Shown here: piece by piece, positions 1-7,832 of the stretch
Numbering within the stretch: position 1 is the stretch's first letter
How the letters are laid out: each line of letters begins with the position of its first letter
DNA from: Bog-473 sp963742035
GTDB lineage: Bacteria > Actinomycetota > Acidimicrobiia > Acidimicrobiales > RAAP-2
Reading direction: 5' to 3'
Assembly (NCBI GenBank): GCA_963742035.1
Contig: CAVUKH010000002.1
Location: forward strand, 62,001-126,000
Length of the DNA: 64,000 nt
The notes under the pieces: model-generated
Databases searched by the model: none
Told to the model about the DNA's origin: nothing
Seen by the model: only the letters and a program-made list of their open reading frames with translations
Made by a program: the position numbers and the translations under genes

Positions 1-2
1 CC

Positions 3-269
3 ACATCGAACCAGCCCATTGCGCATCTCTCACCTCACGGCGCACCGACACCGCTGGTGATCGGCAACGTCTACGACCCCAACACCCCGTACGTCGTGGC
101 CCCCCAGCTCGCCGCCGCCACCGGGGGACGGCTGGTCACGTACGTCGGCTACGGGCACACCTGGCTGCTCAACGGTTCGACCAACACCTGCATGGCGAAC
201 GTGGTCACGGCATACATCGTCGACCGGGTGTTGCCGGCCAAGGGGACTCGTTGCGCCGCCTCCCCGTGA
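3..269 (+). CDS. C-terminal end of an alpha/beta hydrolase (TAP-like peptidase family), 5'-truncated
   Basis: The reading frame is open from base 3 and stops at 267-269; the start lies before the window. The visible 88 residues include PLVIGN, then DPNTPY, a GGRLVTY strand and GYGHTW, ending with a Cys-containing tail. This is the usual end of secreted tripeptidyl-aminopeptidase-like hydrolases (TAP C-terminal domain): the Asp of DPNTPY would be the acid and the His of GYGHTW the base of the catalytic triad, while the nucleophile Ser would be outside the window. The family assignment rests on this pattern only. It converges on the SDR gene six bases downstream. Confidence 0.6.
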   Translation, partial: TSNQPIAHLSPHGAPTPLVIGNVYDPNTPYVVAPQLAAATGGRLVTYVGYGHTWLLNGSTNTCMANVVTAYIVDRVLPAKGTRCAASP

Positions 270-275
270 GCAGGT

Positions 276-1022
276 TCAGATGTACATGCCCCCGTTGACG
301 CCGATCAGCTGACCCGTGATGTAGCTGGCCTCGTCCGAGCACAGGAAGGCGCACGTGGCGGCGATGTCCTCCGGCGTTCCGGCCCGACCGGTCGGGACCA
401 TGCGGCCCATGACGTCGATGCTGGGCACGTTCCCGACCCCGGCCGCGTTCCTGGCCATGGGCGTGTCGACGATGGTCGGCGGAATGGTGTTGACGGTGAT
501 GCCCTGACCGGCGAATTCCCGGGCGAACGCCTTCGTGAGGCCGATCACCCCGCCTTTGGACGCGACGTAGTGCGCCATGTGGGGCGCACCCGACTGCGCG
601 CTCGACGAGGAGATCGTCACAATGCGGCCCCAGCCCTCGGCTGTCATATCCGGCACAGCCAACTGCATGCAGGTGAAGGTGCCGGTGAGGTTCACCGCCA
701 GCAGGCGGTCCCACTTCTCGGGCGTGATGTCGGCCACGGCGTCGAACGACTCAATGCCCGCGCTGGTCACGAGGATCGTGATCGGCCCCAGCTTCTCCCG
801 TACATCGGCGAACACCCGCTCGAGCTCGCCGCGATCGGCGACGTCGACCTCGTAGCCCACGGCCGACCGGCTCTCGCCCGTCAGTGCGTCGGTCGCCCGT
901 CTCACGCCCGCGCCGTCACGATCGAGCAGAGCCACGGCGATACCGTCCGTCGCCAATCTGTTGGCAACGCCGAGACCGATACCCGACGCGGCCCCGGTCA
1001 CCACCGCCACGCGCCCGCTCAC
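276..1022 (-). CDS. Short-chain dehydrogenase/reductase (SDR), 248 aa
   Basis: A classical NAD(P)-dependent SDR that would oxidise or reduce an alcohol/ketone. The cofactor motif TGAASGIG is at residues 9-16, the NAG-equivalent is TSAGI near 86-90, the catalytic Ser lies in a SSSS run near 138-141, and Tyr152/Lys156 form the YxxxK pair. Asp at about 34 after the second strand suggests NAD rather than NADP (inference). The GTG start at 1022 overlaps the stop of the upstream P450 gene by four bases (GTGA), so the two are almost certainly co-translated; a longer frame upstream lies inside the P450 gene and was rejected. It is a close paralogue of the broken SDR at 39010-39848, sharing the stretch around TISSSSAQSG and YVASKGGVI. 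Acting on the alcohol made by the P450 is a reasonable inference. Confidence 0.88.
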   Translation of the reverse strand: MSGRVAVVTGAASGIGLGVANRLATDGIAVALLDRDGAGVRRATDALTGESRSAVGYEVDVADRGELERVFADVREKLGPITILVTSAGIESFDAVADITPEKWDRLLAVNLTGTFTCMQLAVPDMTAEGWGRIVTISSSSAQSGAPHMAHYVASKGGVIGLTKAFAREFAGQGITVNTIPPTIVDTPMARNAAGVGNVPSIDVMGRMVPTGRAGTPEDIAATCAFLCSDEASYITGQLIGVNGGMYI

Positions 1023-2296
1023 TGTGCCACCTCGGCCGGCGTGAATTCGATGTGCAGTTGGTGCAGGCCGCGGAGGACCCAGGTCGGCTCGTACTCGAAC
1101 CGGCGGGCCGACGGCGGCCCGTGGTGCTCCTCGGAGAGCCGGATGTTGCGCATGCGGTCGAGGATCCGCGCAATGCTGACGCGGCCCTCCACGCGGGCCA
1201 AGGGTCCTCCGGGGCAGGCGTGGACGCCGCGCCCGAAGGCGAGGTGGACTTTCGCATTGGGCCGGTCGAGCCGGAATTCGGCGGGACACTCGAAGAGCCG
1301 GGGGTCACGGTTGGCCGCTCCGTTGAGCAGCATCACGGGCGTGCCGGCGGGGATGTCGACCCCGGCGACCGTGGTCGTTCGTCGGGCCAGCCGGAAGTCG
1401 GACTTCACGGGACTCTCAATGCGCAGGCACTCTTCGATGAAGTCGGGGATGCGCTCGGGGTGGGCCCGCAGCTCGTCCTGCAGGTCGGGGTACTCGCAGA
1501 GATATTTCAGGCCGACGGCGAGCAGGCGGGCCGTCGTTTCCTGGCCGGCGGCGAAGAGGAAGGTCGCCGTCCGCACGACTGCGGTGACGTCGGGCGTCGA
1601 ACCGTCGGGGTAGGTGGCCAGCGCCAACCGCGTCAGGGCGTCCTCACGAGGCTCGCGCCGCCGGTCTTCGATGTACTGCGCGAACCAGCTGTCGAGCCCT
1701 TCGAGGGCGTTGCCGATGTTGGCGTCACCCCCGAGTTCGCCCGGTGTGTTGCTCAGGCCGAAGAATTCGCGGAACCGCTGGTGGTCGCCTTCAGGCACCC
1801 CGAGGACGTCGGCGACCGCCAGCATGGCGAACGGCTGCGTGTACGCGCTGATGAACTCGCAGTGGCCCTCGCCGATGAACTCGTCGATCTGCCGATCGGC
1901 CAACCCCCACATGAACTCCTCGTTCTCCTTGAGGCGCTTCGGGGTGAGCAGGCGCATCACCAAGGCGCGCTCTTGGGTGTGCATGGGTGGGTCCATGGTC
2001 ACCATGTGCTCGTTCATGGGCAATTGGTCTCGGTGGCCGTCAATGATGGCGCCCACGTCATCACCTTCGAGAGGCACCGGGAAGGCGGCGTACGGGCCGA
2101 TGACCGAGTTGCACGACGAGAACGTCTCGGTGTCGAGGTAGACCTCCATCGCCTCCTCGTAGCCCGACACGGCGACCACACCGAGGTTGTCCGTCGGCAG
2201 GACGGGACACCGTGACCGCAGGTAGTCGAAGTAGGGGTAGGGGTCTTCGACGAGGGACTCGTCGCTGAAGAAGTCGATGGTTTCCCAGTCGGGCAA
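1019..2296 (-). CDS. Cytochrome P450, 425 aa
   Basis: Soluble bacterial P450 monooxygenase inserting one oxygen atom into an unknown substrate. The I-helix motif AGQETT is near residue 252, the K-helix ExxR is ECLR, and the heme loop HLAFGRGVHACPGG places the thiolate ligand at Cys361. The start is a TTG at 2296 preceded at good spacing by GGGAG; no in-frame ATG or GTG offers a better one. It shares a four-base overlap with the SDR downstream, forming a two-gene operon, and is divergent from the TetR gene at 2410. The 113-base gap holds a 28-bp palindrome and a small hairpin, so TetR control is likely. Electron-transfer partners are not adjacent. Length is normal for the family. Substrate cannot be read from the sequence. 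Confidence 0.92.
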   Translation of the reverse strand: MPDWETIDFFSDESLVEDPYPYFDYLRSRCPVLPTDNLGVVAVSGYEEAMEVYLDTETFSSCNSVIGPYAAFPVPLEGDDVGAIIDGHRDQLPMNEHMVTMDPPMHTQERALVMRLLTPKRLKENEEFMWGLADRQIDEFIGEGHCEFISAYTQPFAMLAVADVLGVPEGDHQRFREFFGLSNTPGELGGDANIGNALEGLDSWFAQYIEDRRREPREDALTRLALATYPDGSTPDVTAVVRTATFLFAAGQETTARLLAVGLKYLCEYPDLQDELRAHPERIPDFIEECLRIESPVKSDFRLARRTTTVAGVDIPAGTPVMLLNGAANRDPRLFECPAEFRLDRPNAKVHLAFGRGVHACPGGPLARVEGRVSIARILDRMRNIRLSEEHHGPPSARRFEYEPTWVLRGLHQLHIEFTPAEVAQ

Positions 2297-2314
2297 CGCG
2301 GTCTCCCTTCGTCT

Positions 2315-2330
2315 CCCGCCTCAAGGCGGG
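2315..2330 (-). promoter_or_regulatory. Small GC hairpin in the P450 leader
   Basis: CCCGCC, loop TCAA, GGCGGG form a perfect six-base stem 19 bases upstream of the P450 start codon and just above its ribosome-binding site. It could affect mRNA stability or start-site access. It lies between the palindrome at 2335-2362 and the P450 gene. Function is inference. Confidence 0.35.
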
Positions 2331-2334
2331 ACCG

Positions 2335-2362
2335 ACTGTGCTGTGCAGCTGCTCAGCACAGT
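2335..2362. promoter_or_regulatory. 28-bp palindrome, probable TetR operator
   Basis: ACTGTGCTG (2335-2343) and CAGCACAGT (2354-2362) are exact reverse complements. The ten bases between continue the symmetry except for one pair (2344/2353), giving 13 of 14 matched pairs about the 2348/2349 axis. It sits 39 bases from the P450 start and 48 from the TetR start, between divergent genes, which is where a TetR autoregulatory operator is expected. A shorter imperfect palindrome TGCTTAGCA follows at 2372-2380. The regulator-operator link is inferred from position. Confidence 0.6.
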
Positions 2363-2409
2363 TTTGGCGAATGCTTAGCACCGCCTCCCGGGTGTGACAA
2401 GTTGTCGGG

Positions 2410-2997
2410 ATGACGACGGCCTCCCAGCCGAGACGAATCGGCGCGGCCGACTCCAAGACCAGGGCCCAGCTGCTCGATGCCGCCGAGCAGCTCCTGCTCG
2501 ACGAGGGCTACGCGGCCGTCACCTCGAGGCGTATCGGGACCAAGGCGGGACTCAAGCCGCAGCTCGTCCATTACTACTTCCGCACCATGGACGACCTCTT
2601 CTTGGAGGTGTTCCGGCGCCGCGCCGATGAGAACCTCGCCCACTTCGAACGGACCGTGGCCGCCGACAACTCCCTCCGGACACTGTGGCGGCTCAATGCC
2701 GATCCCCGTGGTGCCGCCTTCATGACCGAGTTCGTCGCGTTGGCCAATCATCGCAAATCCATCCGGACCGAGATCGCGCGCTACGCCGAGCGCTCCCGCG
2801 CCGCGCAGCTGGTGGCGCTGACGGCTGCCCTCAAGGCGGCGGGGATCCCGTCGGATCAGCTCCCCCCGATCGCCGCCTTGCTCCTGATGACCGGGTTATC
2901 CCAGGTGCTCTCGCTCGAGCGGGTGCTCGGCGTCACCGCCGGGCACGACGCCACCGTCTCCTTCGTGCAGGGCGTTATCGACCGACTGGAGCCATGA
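2410..2997 (+). CDS. TetR-family transcriptional regulator, 195 aa
   Basis: Predicted homodimeric repressor. Residues 16-62 carry the TetR N-terminal helix-turn-helix: LLDAAEQLLLDEGY, then TSRRIGTKAGLKPQLVHYYF, followed by the variable ligand-binding C-terminal domain. It is transcribed away from the P450-SDR operon and probably controls it and itself through the palindrome at 2335-2362. The ATG at 2410 is chosen because the HTH begins about 15 residues later as is normal; there is no convincing Shine-Dalgarno upstream, so the message may be leaderless. Its last 23 bases overlap the end of the convergent desaturase gene (2975-2997), an antisense overlap of two real genes. Confidence 0.88.
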   Translation: MTTASQPRRIGAADSKTRAQLLDAAEQLLLDEGYAAVTSRRIGTKAGLKPQLVHYYFRTMDDLFLEVFRRRADENLAHFERTVAADNSLRTLWRLNADPRGAAFMTEFVALANHRKSIRTEIARYAERSRAAQLVALTAALKAAGIPSDQLPPIAALLLMTGLSQVLSLERVLGVTAGHDATVSFVQGVIDRLEP

Positions 2998-4021
2998 CGA
3001 GGCGCGGCTGGGCGGCAGCGGCGGCGCCGGCCCGCAAGGAACGGATCGTCTGGCGATAGGAGGCGGTGAGGCTGTCCTCCCTGTAACTCAGGTCGTGCTC
3101 GGCGCAGAACGTCTTCACAATCGCCTGGGCCCGCGACAGATTGGGCCGGGGCATGTTCGGGAACAGGTGGTGCTCTATCTGGAAGTTGAGCCCGCCGAGC
3201 GCCACGTTGGTGAACCAGCCCCCGGTGACGTTCCGGGAGGTGATGACCTGGCGGCGGACGAAGCTCAACTTCTGGTCGGGATCGACAATGGGCATTCCCT
3301 TGTGGTTGGGGGCGAAGCTGCATCCGAGGTACACCGAGAAGACAGCCTGTTGGATGCCGATGAAGGCCAGCGCCTTGAGCGGTGAGAGCACCCAGAACAC
3401 GCAAGCGAGATAGAGCGAGGCATGCATGGCGAGGAGCGCACCCTCCAAGAAGGCGGCCCGGTTGCGCTGACGGATCAACCGCTGCACGCCCAACACGTAG
3501 ATGCCGGTGCTGCGCAGGACCATGAGCGGGAAGAACAACGGAGCCTGCCACTTGGTCATGAAGCGCGAGGGCCAGCTGGCGACCTTGACCGGCCCCTCAG
3601 CGGATGGTTGGACGACGACGCCACCGACGTCGGGATCCCGGCCGACCTCGTTGGGGTGCGCGTGATGTGCGCTGTGCTTGGGGACCCACCAGCCGAAGCT
3701 CATGCCGATCAGCACGTTGCCCACGGCGAGGCCGAGCCATCGGTTGGCCCGCCTGGAGCGGAAGACCTCGTGGTGGCCGGCGTCGTGCCCCACGAAGCCG
3801 AGTTGGGTGAAGGCCAGTCCAAGGAAGCCGGCGATGGCGAGGGCCCACCATGAGCTCCCGATCAGGATGAGTGCGGTGAAGCCCGCGGCAAAGGCCGCGA
3901 TCGTCACCGGGATCATCAGGGCGTAGTAACCAGGGCGGCGGCCCAGGAGGCCGGCCTCACGGACCTGCTTCGCCAGCACGCCGAAATCGGCTGTCGTGGG
4001 TTCGAGAGTGGTCGTTGGCAC
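2975..4021 (-). CDS. Membrane fatty-acid / acyl-lipid desaturase, 348 aa
   Basis: Integral-membrane di-iron desaturase introducing a double bond into a fatty-acyl chain. All three histidine boxes are present: HDAGHH at 79-84, HSAHH at 116-120 and QIEHH at 281-285 (the Q-for-H variant of front-end/linoleoyl-CoA-type enzymes). Hydrophobic segments occur near 33-75, 95-112 and 185-225. There is no fused cytochrome b5 domain, so an external donor is needed. The GTG start at 4021 begins MPTTTLEPTT; upstream bases are GGGG-rich rather than a clear Shine-Dalgarno. The 3' end overlaps the TetR gene by 23 bases tail to tail. No redox partner is adjacent. Confidence 0.9.
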   Translation of the reverse strand: MPTTTLEPTTADFGVLAKQVREAGLLGRRPGYYALMIPVTIAAFAAGFTALILIGSSWWALAIAGFLGLAFTQLGFVGHDAGHHEVFRSRRANRWLGLAVGNVLIGMSFGWWVPKHSAHHAHPNEVGRDPDVGGVVVQPSAEGPVKVASWPSRFMTKWQAPLFFPLMVLRSTGIYVLGVQRLIRQRNRAAFLEGALLAMHASLYLACVFWVLSPLKALAFIGIQQAVFSVYLGCSFAPNHKGMPIVDPDQKLSFVRRQVITSRNVTGGWFTNVALGGLNFQIEHHLFPNMPRPNLSRAQAIVKTFCAEHDLSYREDSLTASYRQTIRSLRAGAAAAAQPRLVMAPVGR

Positions 4022-4173
4022 AGGTCCATACCCCGCATTCGTCGTCGCGCGCTACCGGGGTCCGGGGCAACACTGTGTGCTCACACACTTGCAATCTGGT
4101 TTCGAATACTAGACCTCCCCCGTGGTGGTGGCTGGGCGGACCAGCGGGAGGGCCGCGCCCGCAGCGACCAGGC

Positions 4174-5070
4174 TCAGGCGGCAGGTGGGCCGGACCCGCC
4201 GAACTGGCTGATCACGGTGTCGCCGAACGCGGCCAGCGTCTCGGGCGCGGCAAAATCGCAGAACCAGGCGTAGACCCGCTCGACGCCGCGTTCCTGCAGC
4301 GCACCGAAGTAGTCGACCAGCTCGGGACCGGTGGCGACCACGGGGATCGCCCCGAACCGCCGCCGCGCCGTCGCCTCGATCTCGGAGCGCGAGGCGGTAG
4401 GGGAGATGAAGGCCACCTGGACCTGCAGCGAGCAGCGGGCGCTCCCCGAGAGCGGGCGCATCTCGTCGAGCCGGTCGACGATGTGCGTGTGCACGTTCCA
4501 CCAGTCGGCATGGGCGGCAACCAGCTCCATCGTTCCCTTGCCCGCCCCTCCGATGACGATCGGAATCTTCCCGACCGGACCGGGCCGCTGTTGCGCGCCC
4601 CGCAGGGTGAAGTGCTCGCCCTCGTAGTCGAGGGTCTCGCCGGCCCACAGAGCGGTGATGATCTCGAGGGATTCTCGCAGCCGGCTCAGCCGCACCTTCG
4701 CCTCGGGCGAACCGATGCCGAATGTCCCCATTTCGCCGACCACCGACCCCCAGCCGATCCCGAGCTCGAAGCGTCCGCCGGAGGCGTGGTCGAGGGAGAC
4801 GGCCTCGCGGGCCAGGACCGCCGGATGCCGGAACGAGTCGCACAGCACGAGCGAACCGACGCGAAGACGCTCGGTCCGACCGGCGAGCCAGGCGCTCGTG
4901 ATCATCGCCTCGAACATGGGTTGGCTCTCCGCCAGCGGCGGCGCCATGTGGTCCATGTTGGCGATGCCGTCGAATCCGGCCGCCTCCGCGGTCCGGGCGC
5001 GTGTCACCATCTCGTCCATGGTCAGCCGCATCTGCGGCAGATAGAGCCAGAACTCGAGCGGGCTCTTCAC
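4174..5070 (-). CDS. LLM-class flavin/F420-dependent oxidoreductase, 298 aa
   Basis: Luciferase-like (alpha/beta)8-barrel oxidoreductase; actinobacterial members of this length mostly use cofactor F420. Diagnostic pieces are ARTAEAAGFDGIANMDHM near residues 24-42, the glycine-rich ELGIGWGS near 102, and IPIVIGGAGKGTMELVAAHADWWN around 170-192. The GTG start at 5070 has GAGGAG eight bases upstream. The gene stands alone: the next gene in this direction is the desaturase 150 bases on, and the zinc alcohol dehydrogenase at 5207 is divergent. Substrate and the choice of F420 over FMN are inference from family membership. Confidence 0.85.
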   Translation of the reverse strand: MKSPLEFWLYLPQMRLTMDEMVTRARTAEAAGFDGIANMDHMAPPLAESQPMFEAMITSAWLAGRTERLRVGSLVLCDSFRHPAVLAREAVSLDHASGGRFELGIGWGSVVGEMGTFGIGSPEAKVRLSRLRESLEIITALWAGETLDYEGEHFTLRGAQQRPGPVGKIPIVIGGAGKGTMELVAAHADWWNVHTHIVDRLDEMRPLSGSARCSLQVQVAFISPTASRSEIEATARRRFGAIPVVATGPELVDYFGALQERGVERVYAWFCDFAAPETLAAFGDTVISQFGGSGPPAA

Positions 5071-5206
5071 AGGCGAACTCCTCGTCAGCGCTCGGCCGGG
5101 GTCGGCCTGGACGGCGTCGCCGGTCCGGCTGACGCGCCGCCCCGAGGATATCTATGGTTCTCCTGTCGGCAACAACCGGTCCGGTCCCGGCCCGACGAGG
5201 AGGAAG

Positions 5207-6145
5207 ATGAAGGCTGTACGGAGCGTCGAGGGCGGAGTGGCCGTCGTCGAGCTGGAGGAGCCGCCGGGCATCGGCGAAGTGCTCACCATGCGGGCGACGA
5301 GCATCTGCGGGTCCGACCTGAGCTACATCCGGTTCGGGAGCCGGTCCATCCTGGGGCACGAGCTCGCCGGGACGAGACAGGACGGCACGGCCGTGGTCGT
5401 CGAGGCCATCTACGGCTGCATGGAGTGCGCGCAGTGTGCCCGTGGCGCCTACAACCTCTGTCCCACCCACGGGCAGCGCGCCCTCGGCATCAGCGCCGAC
5501 GGGGGAATGGCGGAGCAGTTCCGTGCACCGAGCGCCCGCCTGGTGCCCCTGCCGCCCGGTCTCGACGTGCGTGACGCATCGGTCGTGGAGCCTGCTGCCG
5601 TCTCGTGGCATGCGCTCCGCCTCGCCGGAACCGGTCCGGCCACGCGGGTCGCGGTGGTCGGTGCCGGTGCGCTGGGGTTGCTCGCCGTGGCCGGCGCCCG
5701 CAGGCTTGGAGCGGACTCGGTCGCGCTCGAAGCTCGCCACCCGTACCAGAAGGAGGCGGGCGAGCGCCTGGGCGCGCGCATTGAGCAGGGCGGGGTCTAC
5801 GACGTCGTCGTCGAGGCGGCGGGGACCGAGGCGAGCTTGGCCAAATGCGGCGAGCTCGTCGCACCCGGTGGGACGATCGTCGTCCTCGGCGTGCATTTCG
5901 GTCCCGTGCAGCTGGACTGGATGCCCCTGTTCCACAAGGAGGCCAGGGTCATCCCGTCGCTCGGGTACTGCGCCCACGATGGCCGCCGCGAGATGGAGGA
6001 CGCCGCTGCCATGCTGGCCGAAGACCCTGACATCGCCCGCACCCTGATCACGCATCGGTTTCCCATTGCAGACGCCGCCGAGGCGTTCCGGGTCGCGTCC
6101 GAGCGCGCCAGCGGGGCGGTCCGGGTGGTGATCGATCCGTCGTGA
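5207..6145 (+). CDS. Zinc-dependent alcohol dehydrogenase (MDR family), 312 aa
   Basis: Medium-chain dehydrogenase/reductase. Catalytic-zinc ligands are Cys34 (ICGSD) and His51-Glu52 (GHE); the structural-zinc loop has four cysteines at 71, 74, 77 and 85. The NAD-binding fold carries GAGALG near 152-157. The protein is shorter than the usual 340-360 residues, with compact loops but no missing motif. ATG at 5207 follows a strong GAGGAGGAAG. It is divergent from the LLM gene (136-base gap) and converges on the gene at 6173. Likely oxidises a secondary alcohol or polyol; substrate unknown. Confidence 0.9.
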   Translation: MKAVRSVEGGVAVVELEEPPGIGEVLTMRATSICGSDLSYIRFGSRSILGHELAGTRQDGTAVVVEAIYGCMECAQCARGAYNLCPTHGQRALGISADGGMAEQFRAPSARLVPLPPGLDVRDASVVEPAAVSWHALRLAGTGPATRVAVVGAGALGLLAVAGARRLGADSVALEARHPYQKEAGERLGARIEQGGVYDVVVEAAGTEASLAKCGELVAPGGTIVVLGVHFGPVQLDWMPLFHKEARVIPSLGYCAHDGRREMEDAAAMLAEDPDIARTLITHRFPIADAAEAFRVASERASGAVRVVIDPS

Positions 6146-6172
6146 AGGCGGTGGATCAGCTGCACGTGGGCG

Positions 6173-6787
6173 CTACTCGGCACCTCGACGATCGTCCTCG
6201 GGTGCAGGCGGCCGCGTGCTTTGCAATCCGATGCTGTTGAGCACGCCCGCGAGACAGACGTAGCCGCCGACGACGAACAGCAACTCGAGCATCTCGGCGG
6301 GCGTGAAATGCGCCGCCAGGTCCGCCCAGGTCGCGTCCCCGACGAGATGGTGGTCGATGATCTCGTCCACGGCCGTCAACAGGGCCCGTTCCACCGGTGT
6401 CCACACCACCGCCGCCGGACCTTCGCGGACAGCGTCGACCTGTGCGGCAGTGAGGCCGGCCTCCCCGCCCATCCGGCTGTGCTGGGCCCACTCGTACCCC
6501 GAGCGTGTGCGCCAGGCCACCCGCAGGACCAGCAGCTCGCGGTGGCGCTCGGTCAACTCGGCGTCCTCGCTCGCCAGCATCTCGGTGAAGGGCAGCCACG
6601 AAGCACTCAGGGGTAGATGGTGGGCGAACATCTCGAGCACAATCGGCATGGGCGGCGCGTCCGGTGCACCGGAGAGGTAGCGCTCGGGCCGGCGTAGGAA
6701 CGGCAGCAAGGTGGTGCGGGTGGCCTCGTCCCACTCGGCGAACGGGACGGGGGCGAGCCGCGGTTGGTCAGGGGAGGAGGGAGCCAT
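6173..6787 (-). CDS. Carboxymuconolactone decarboxylase (AhpD-like) family protein, 204 aa
   Basis: All-helical CMD/AhpD-fold protein. The core runs from about residue 75 (ELTERHRELLVLRVAWRT) through the YEWAQHSRMG helix near 97-106 to a second hydrophobic helix LELLFVVGGYVC around 165. The E-x2-H of YEWAQH matches the CMD proton-relay positions, but there is no CxxC, so peroxidase/disulfide activity like AhpD is unlikely. The ATG start at 6787 has GAAAGGA upstream, and the gene follows the DeoR gene by only eight bases, so they form an operon. Actual reaction unknown. Confidence 0.8.
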   Translation of the reverse strand: MAPSSPDQPRLAPVPFAEWDEATRTTLLPFLRRPERYLSGAPDAPPMPIVLEMFAHHLPLSASWLPFTEMLASEDAELTERHRELLVLRVAWRTRSGYEWAQHSRMGGEAGLTAAQVDAVREGPAAVVWTPVERALLTAVDEIIDHHLVGDATWADLAAHFTPAEMLELLFVVGGYVCLAGVLNSIGLQSTRPPAPEDDRRGAE

Positions 6788-6795
6788 GGGTCCTT

Positions 6796-7539
6796 TCAGA
6801 GCACCGTGGTGATGCTCGTGTACGGGTGCAGACGCTCGTCCTGTGGATTGAGGTCCGTCACCAGGATGTCGATCCGGTCCAGCGGGAGGCAGCGCGCGAC
6901 GCCGGCCCGGCCCAGTTTCGTGTGGTCGATCGCGAGGACGACCTCGTTGCTCACGTTGACGAGGGCTTGCTTGATCTCGGACTCTTCAAGCGTGGCCTCG
7001 GTCGTCCCTTCGGGGGTGAGGCCGGCGGCGGAGAGGAACAGCCGCTCGAGCGAGAGCTCGCGTGCGGTCCGCACCGCCAACGGCCCCACCAGGCTGTCGG
7101 TACGGACATCGTGTTGGCCGCCACTGAGGAGGACCGTGACACCCGGTCGGTCCCTCAGCACGCCGAAGGCCTCCAGCCCGTTCGTGGCCACCGTGAGGTG
7201 CCGGGCGCCCGTGATGGATGTCGCCAGCCGTTGCAGCGTCGACGAGGCGTCCAGACCGACCGCGCCGGTCTCGGGGACGAGCGGGATCAGCTTGGCCGCA
7301 ATACGCTCCTTGGCCCGAGCCTGCAGGCCGTGGCGCTCCGAGAATCGCTGTGGCCCGGGCGCCAACGCGCCGCCGCGCACGCGCCGGACCCGACCCTGTT
7401 CGGCCAGGACGTCGAGATCCCTCCGAATCGTCATTGCGCTCACGTTCAGCTCCGCGGCCAGGTCGCCCACCCGGACCCGCCCCCGTGCGTCCACCTCGTT
7501 GCGGATCCGTTCGAGCCGGTCGATGGCGTCGACGCTCAC
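6796..7539 (-). CDS. DeoR-family transcriptional regulator, 247 aa
   Basis: Sugar-phosphate-responsive repressor by family. The N-terminal DeoR winged helix is clear (RVGDLAAELNVSAMTIRRDL, then GRVRRVRGGAL at about residues 20-57), followed by the DeoR effector domain with TNGLEAFGVL, LLSGGQ and the HTKLGR motif. The GTG at 7539 is chosen because 15 residues then precede the winged helix; a longer frame to 7674 runs into the upstream remnant. It lies 19 bases downstream of a broken sugar-isomerase ORF and upstream of the CMD gene, all on one strand. DeoR proteins usually sit with the sugar genes they control; those genes are otherwise absent here. Confidence 0.87.
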   Translation of the reverse strand: MSVDAIDRLERIRNEVDARGRVRVGDLAAELNVSAMTIRRDLDVLAEQGRVRRVRGGALAPGPQRFSERHGLQARAKERIAAKLIPLVPETGAVGLDASSTLQRLATSITGARHLTVATNGLEAFGVLRDRPGVTVLLSGGQHDVRTDSLVGPLAVRTARELSLERLFLSAAGLTPEGTTEATLEESEIKQALVNVSNEVVLAIDHTKLGRAGVARCLPLDRIDILVTDLNPQDERLHPYTSITTVL

Positions 7540-7558
7540 CGCACACTCGGTTTCGGCC

Positions 7559-7693
7559 TCATCGGGGCGCGTACCTCTGGAGCGATCTGCGGCGCGCCAC
7601 CTTGGCCCGGGTCCCCGAATTACCGAAGGCCCAGGAGGGCAGCTCGATCCACTGCCGGTCCAGGGCGGGCGCAATGTCGGCGAAGTCCATCAT
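7559..7693 (-). pseudogene. Remnant of an L-rhamnose/sugar isomerase gene (N-terminal about 30 codons)
   Basis: A 44-codon ORF begins with two adjacent ATGs preceded by AGGAAGG, so it is well set up for translation. Its residues 17-30 (ELPSWAFGNSGTR preceded by ALDRQWI) match, from memory, the conserved N-terminus of the TIM-barrel L-rhamnose isomerases of actinobacteria and Bacillus. After GTR the similarity stops and an arginine-rich tail of about 14 residues ends at TGA 7559-7561; a full enzyme would be nearly 400 residues. I read it as the 5' stump of a deleted isomerase gene next to its former DeoR regulator. Alternatively it is a translated leader peptide. Confidence 0.5.
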
Positions 7694-7730
7694 GTCCTTC
7701 CTCACCGTTGCAGGGTGCCGCCGGACTCCA

Positions 7731-7750
7731 TGTTCGAAGTTGTTCTATCG
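7731..7750. promoter_or_regulatory. Direct repeats TGTTC, candidate DeoR operator
   Basis: TGTTCGAAGT (7731-7740) is followed at once by TGTTCTATCG (7741-7750): two TGTTC half-sites one helical turn apart, about 40-60 bases upstream of the isomerase remnant. DeoR-type repressors often bind such repeats near their own promoter. The region is AT-richer than its surroundings. Assignment is by position and pattern only. Confidence 0.3.
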
Positions 7751-7832
7751 TACATCAGTAGCCCATCAGCTGGTGGGCCGCCGCGCCGCGCCGGCCCCGC
7801 GCCGGCCCCCGCCGGCGGCGGCGGGACCTTCG

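Noticed and set aside
4109..6055. A 648-codon open frame on the minus strand
   Set aside because: It runs antisense through two well-supported genes (LLM at 4174 and ADH at 5207), is arginine/proline rich and has no domain pattern; it is a GC-rich shadow frame.
6173..6787. AhpD alkylhydroperoxidase
   Set aside because: The required CxxC pair is missing; only the broader CMD fold is supported.
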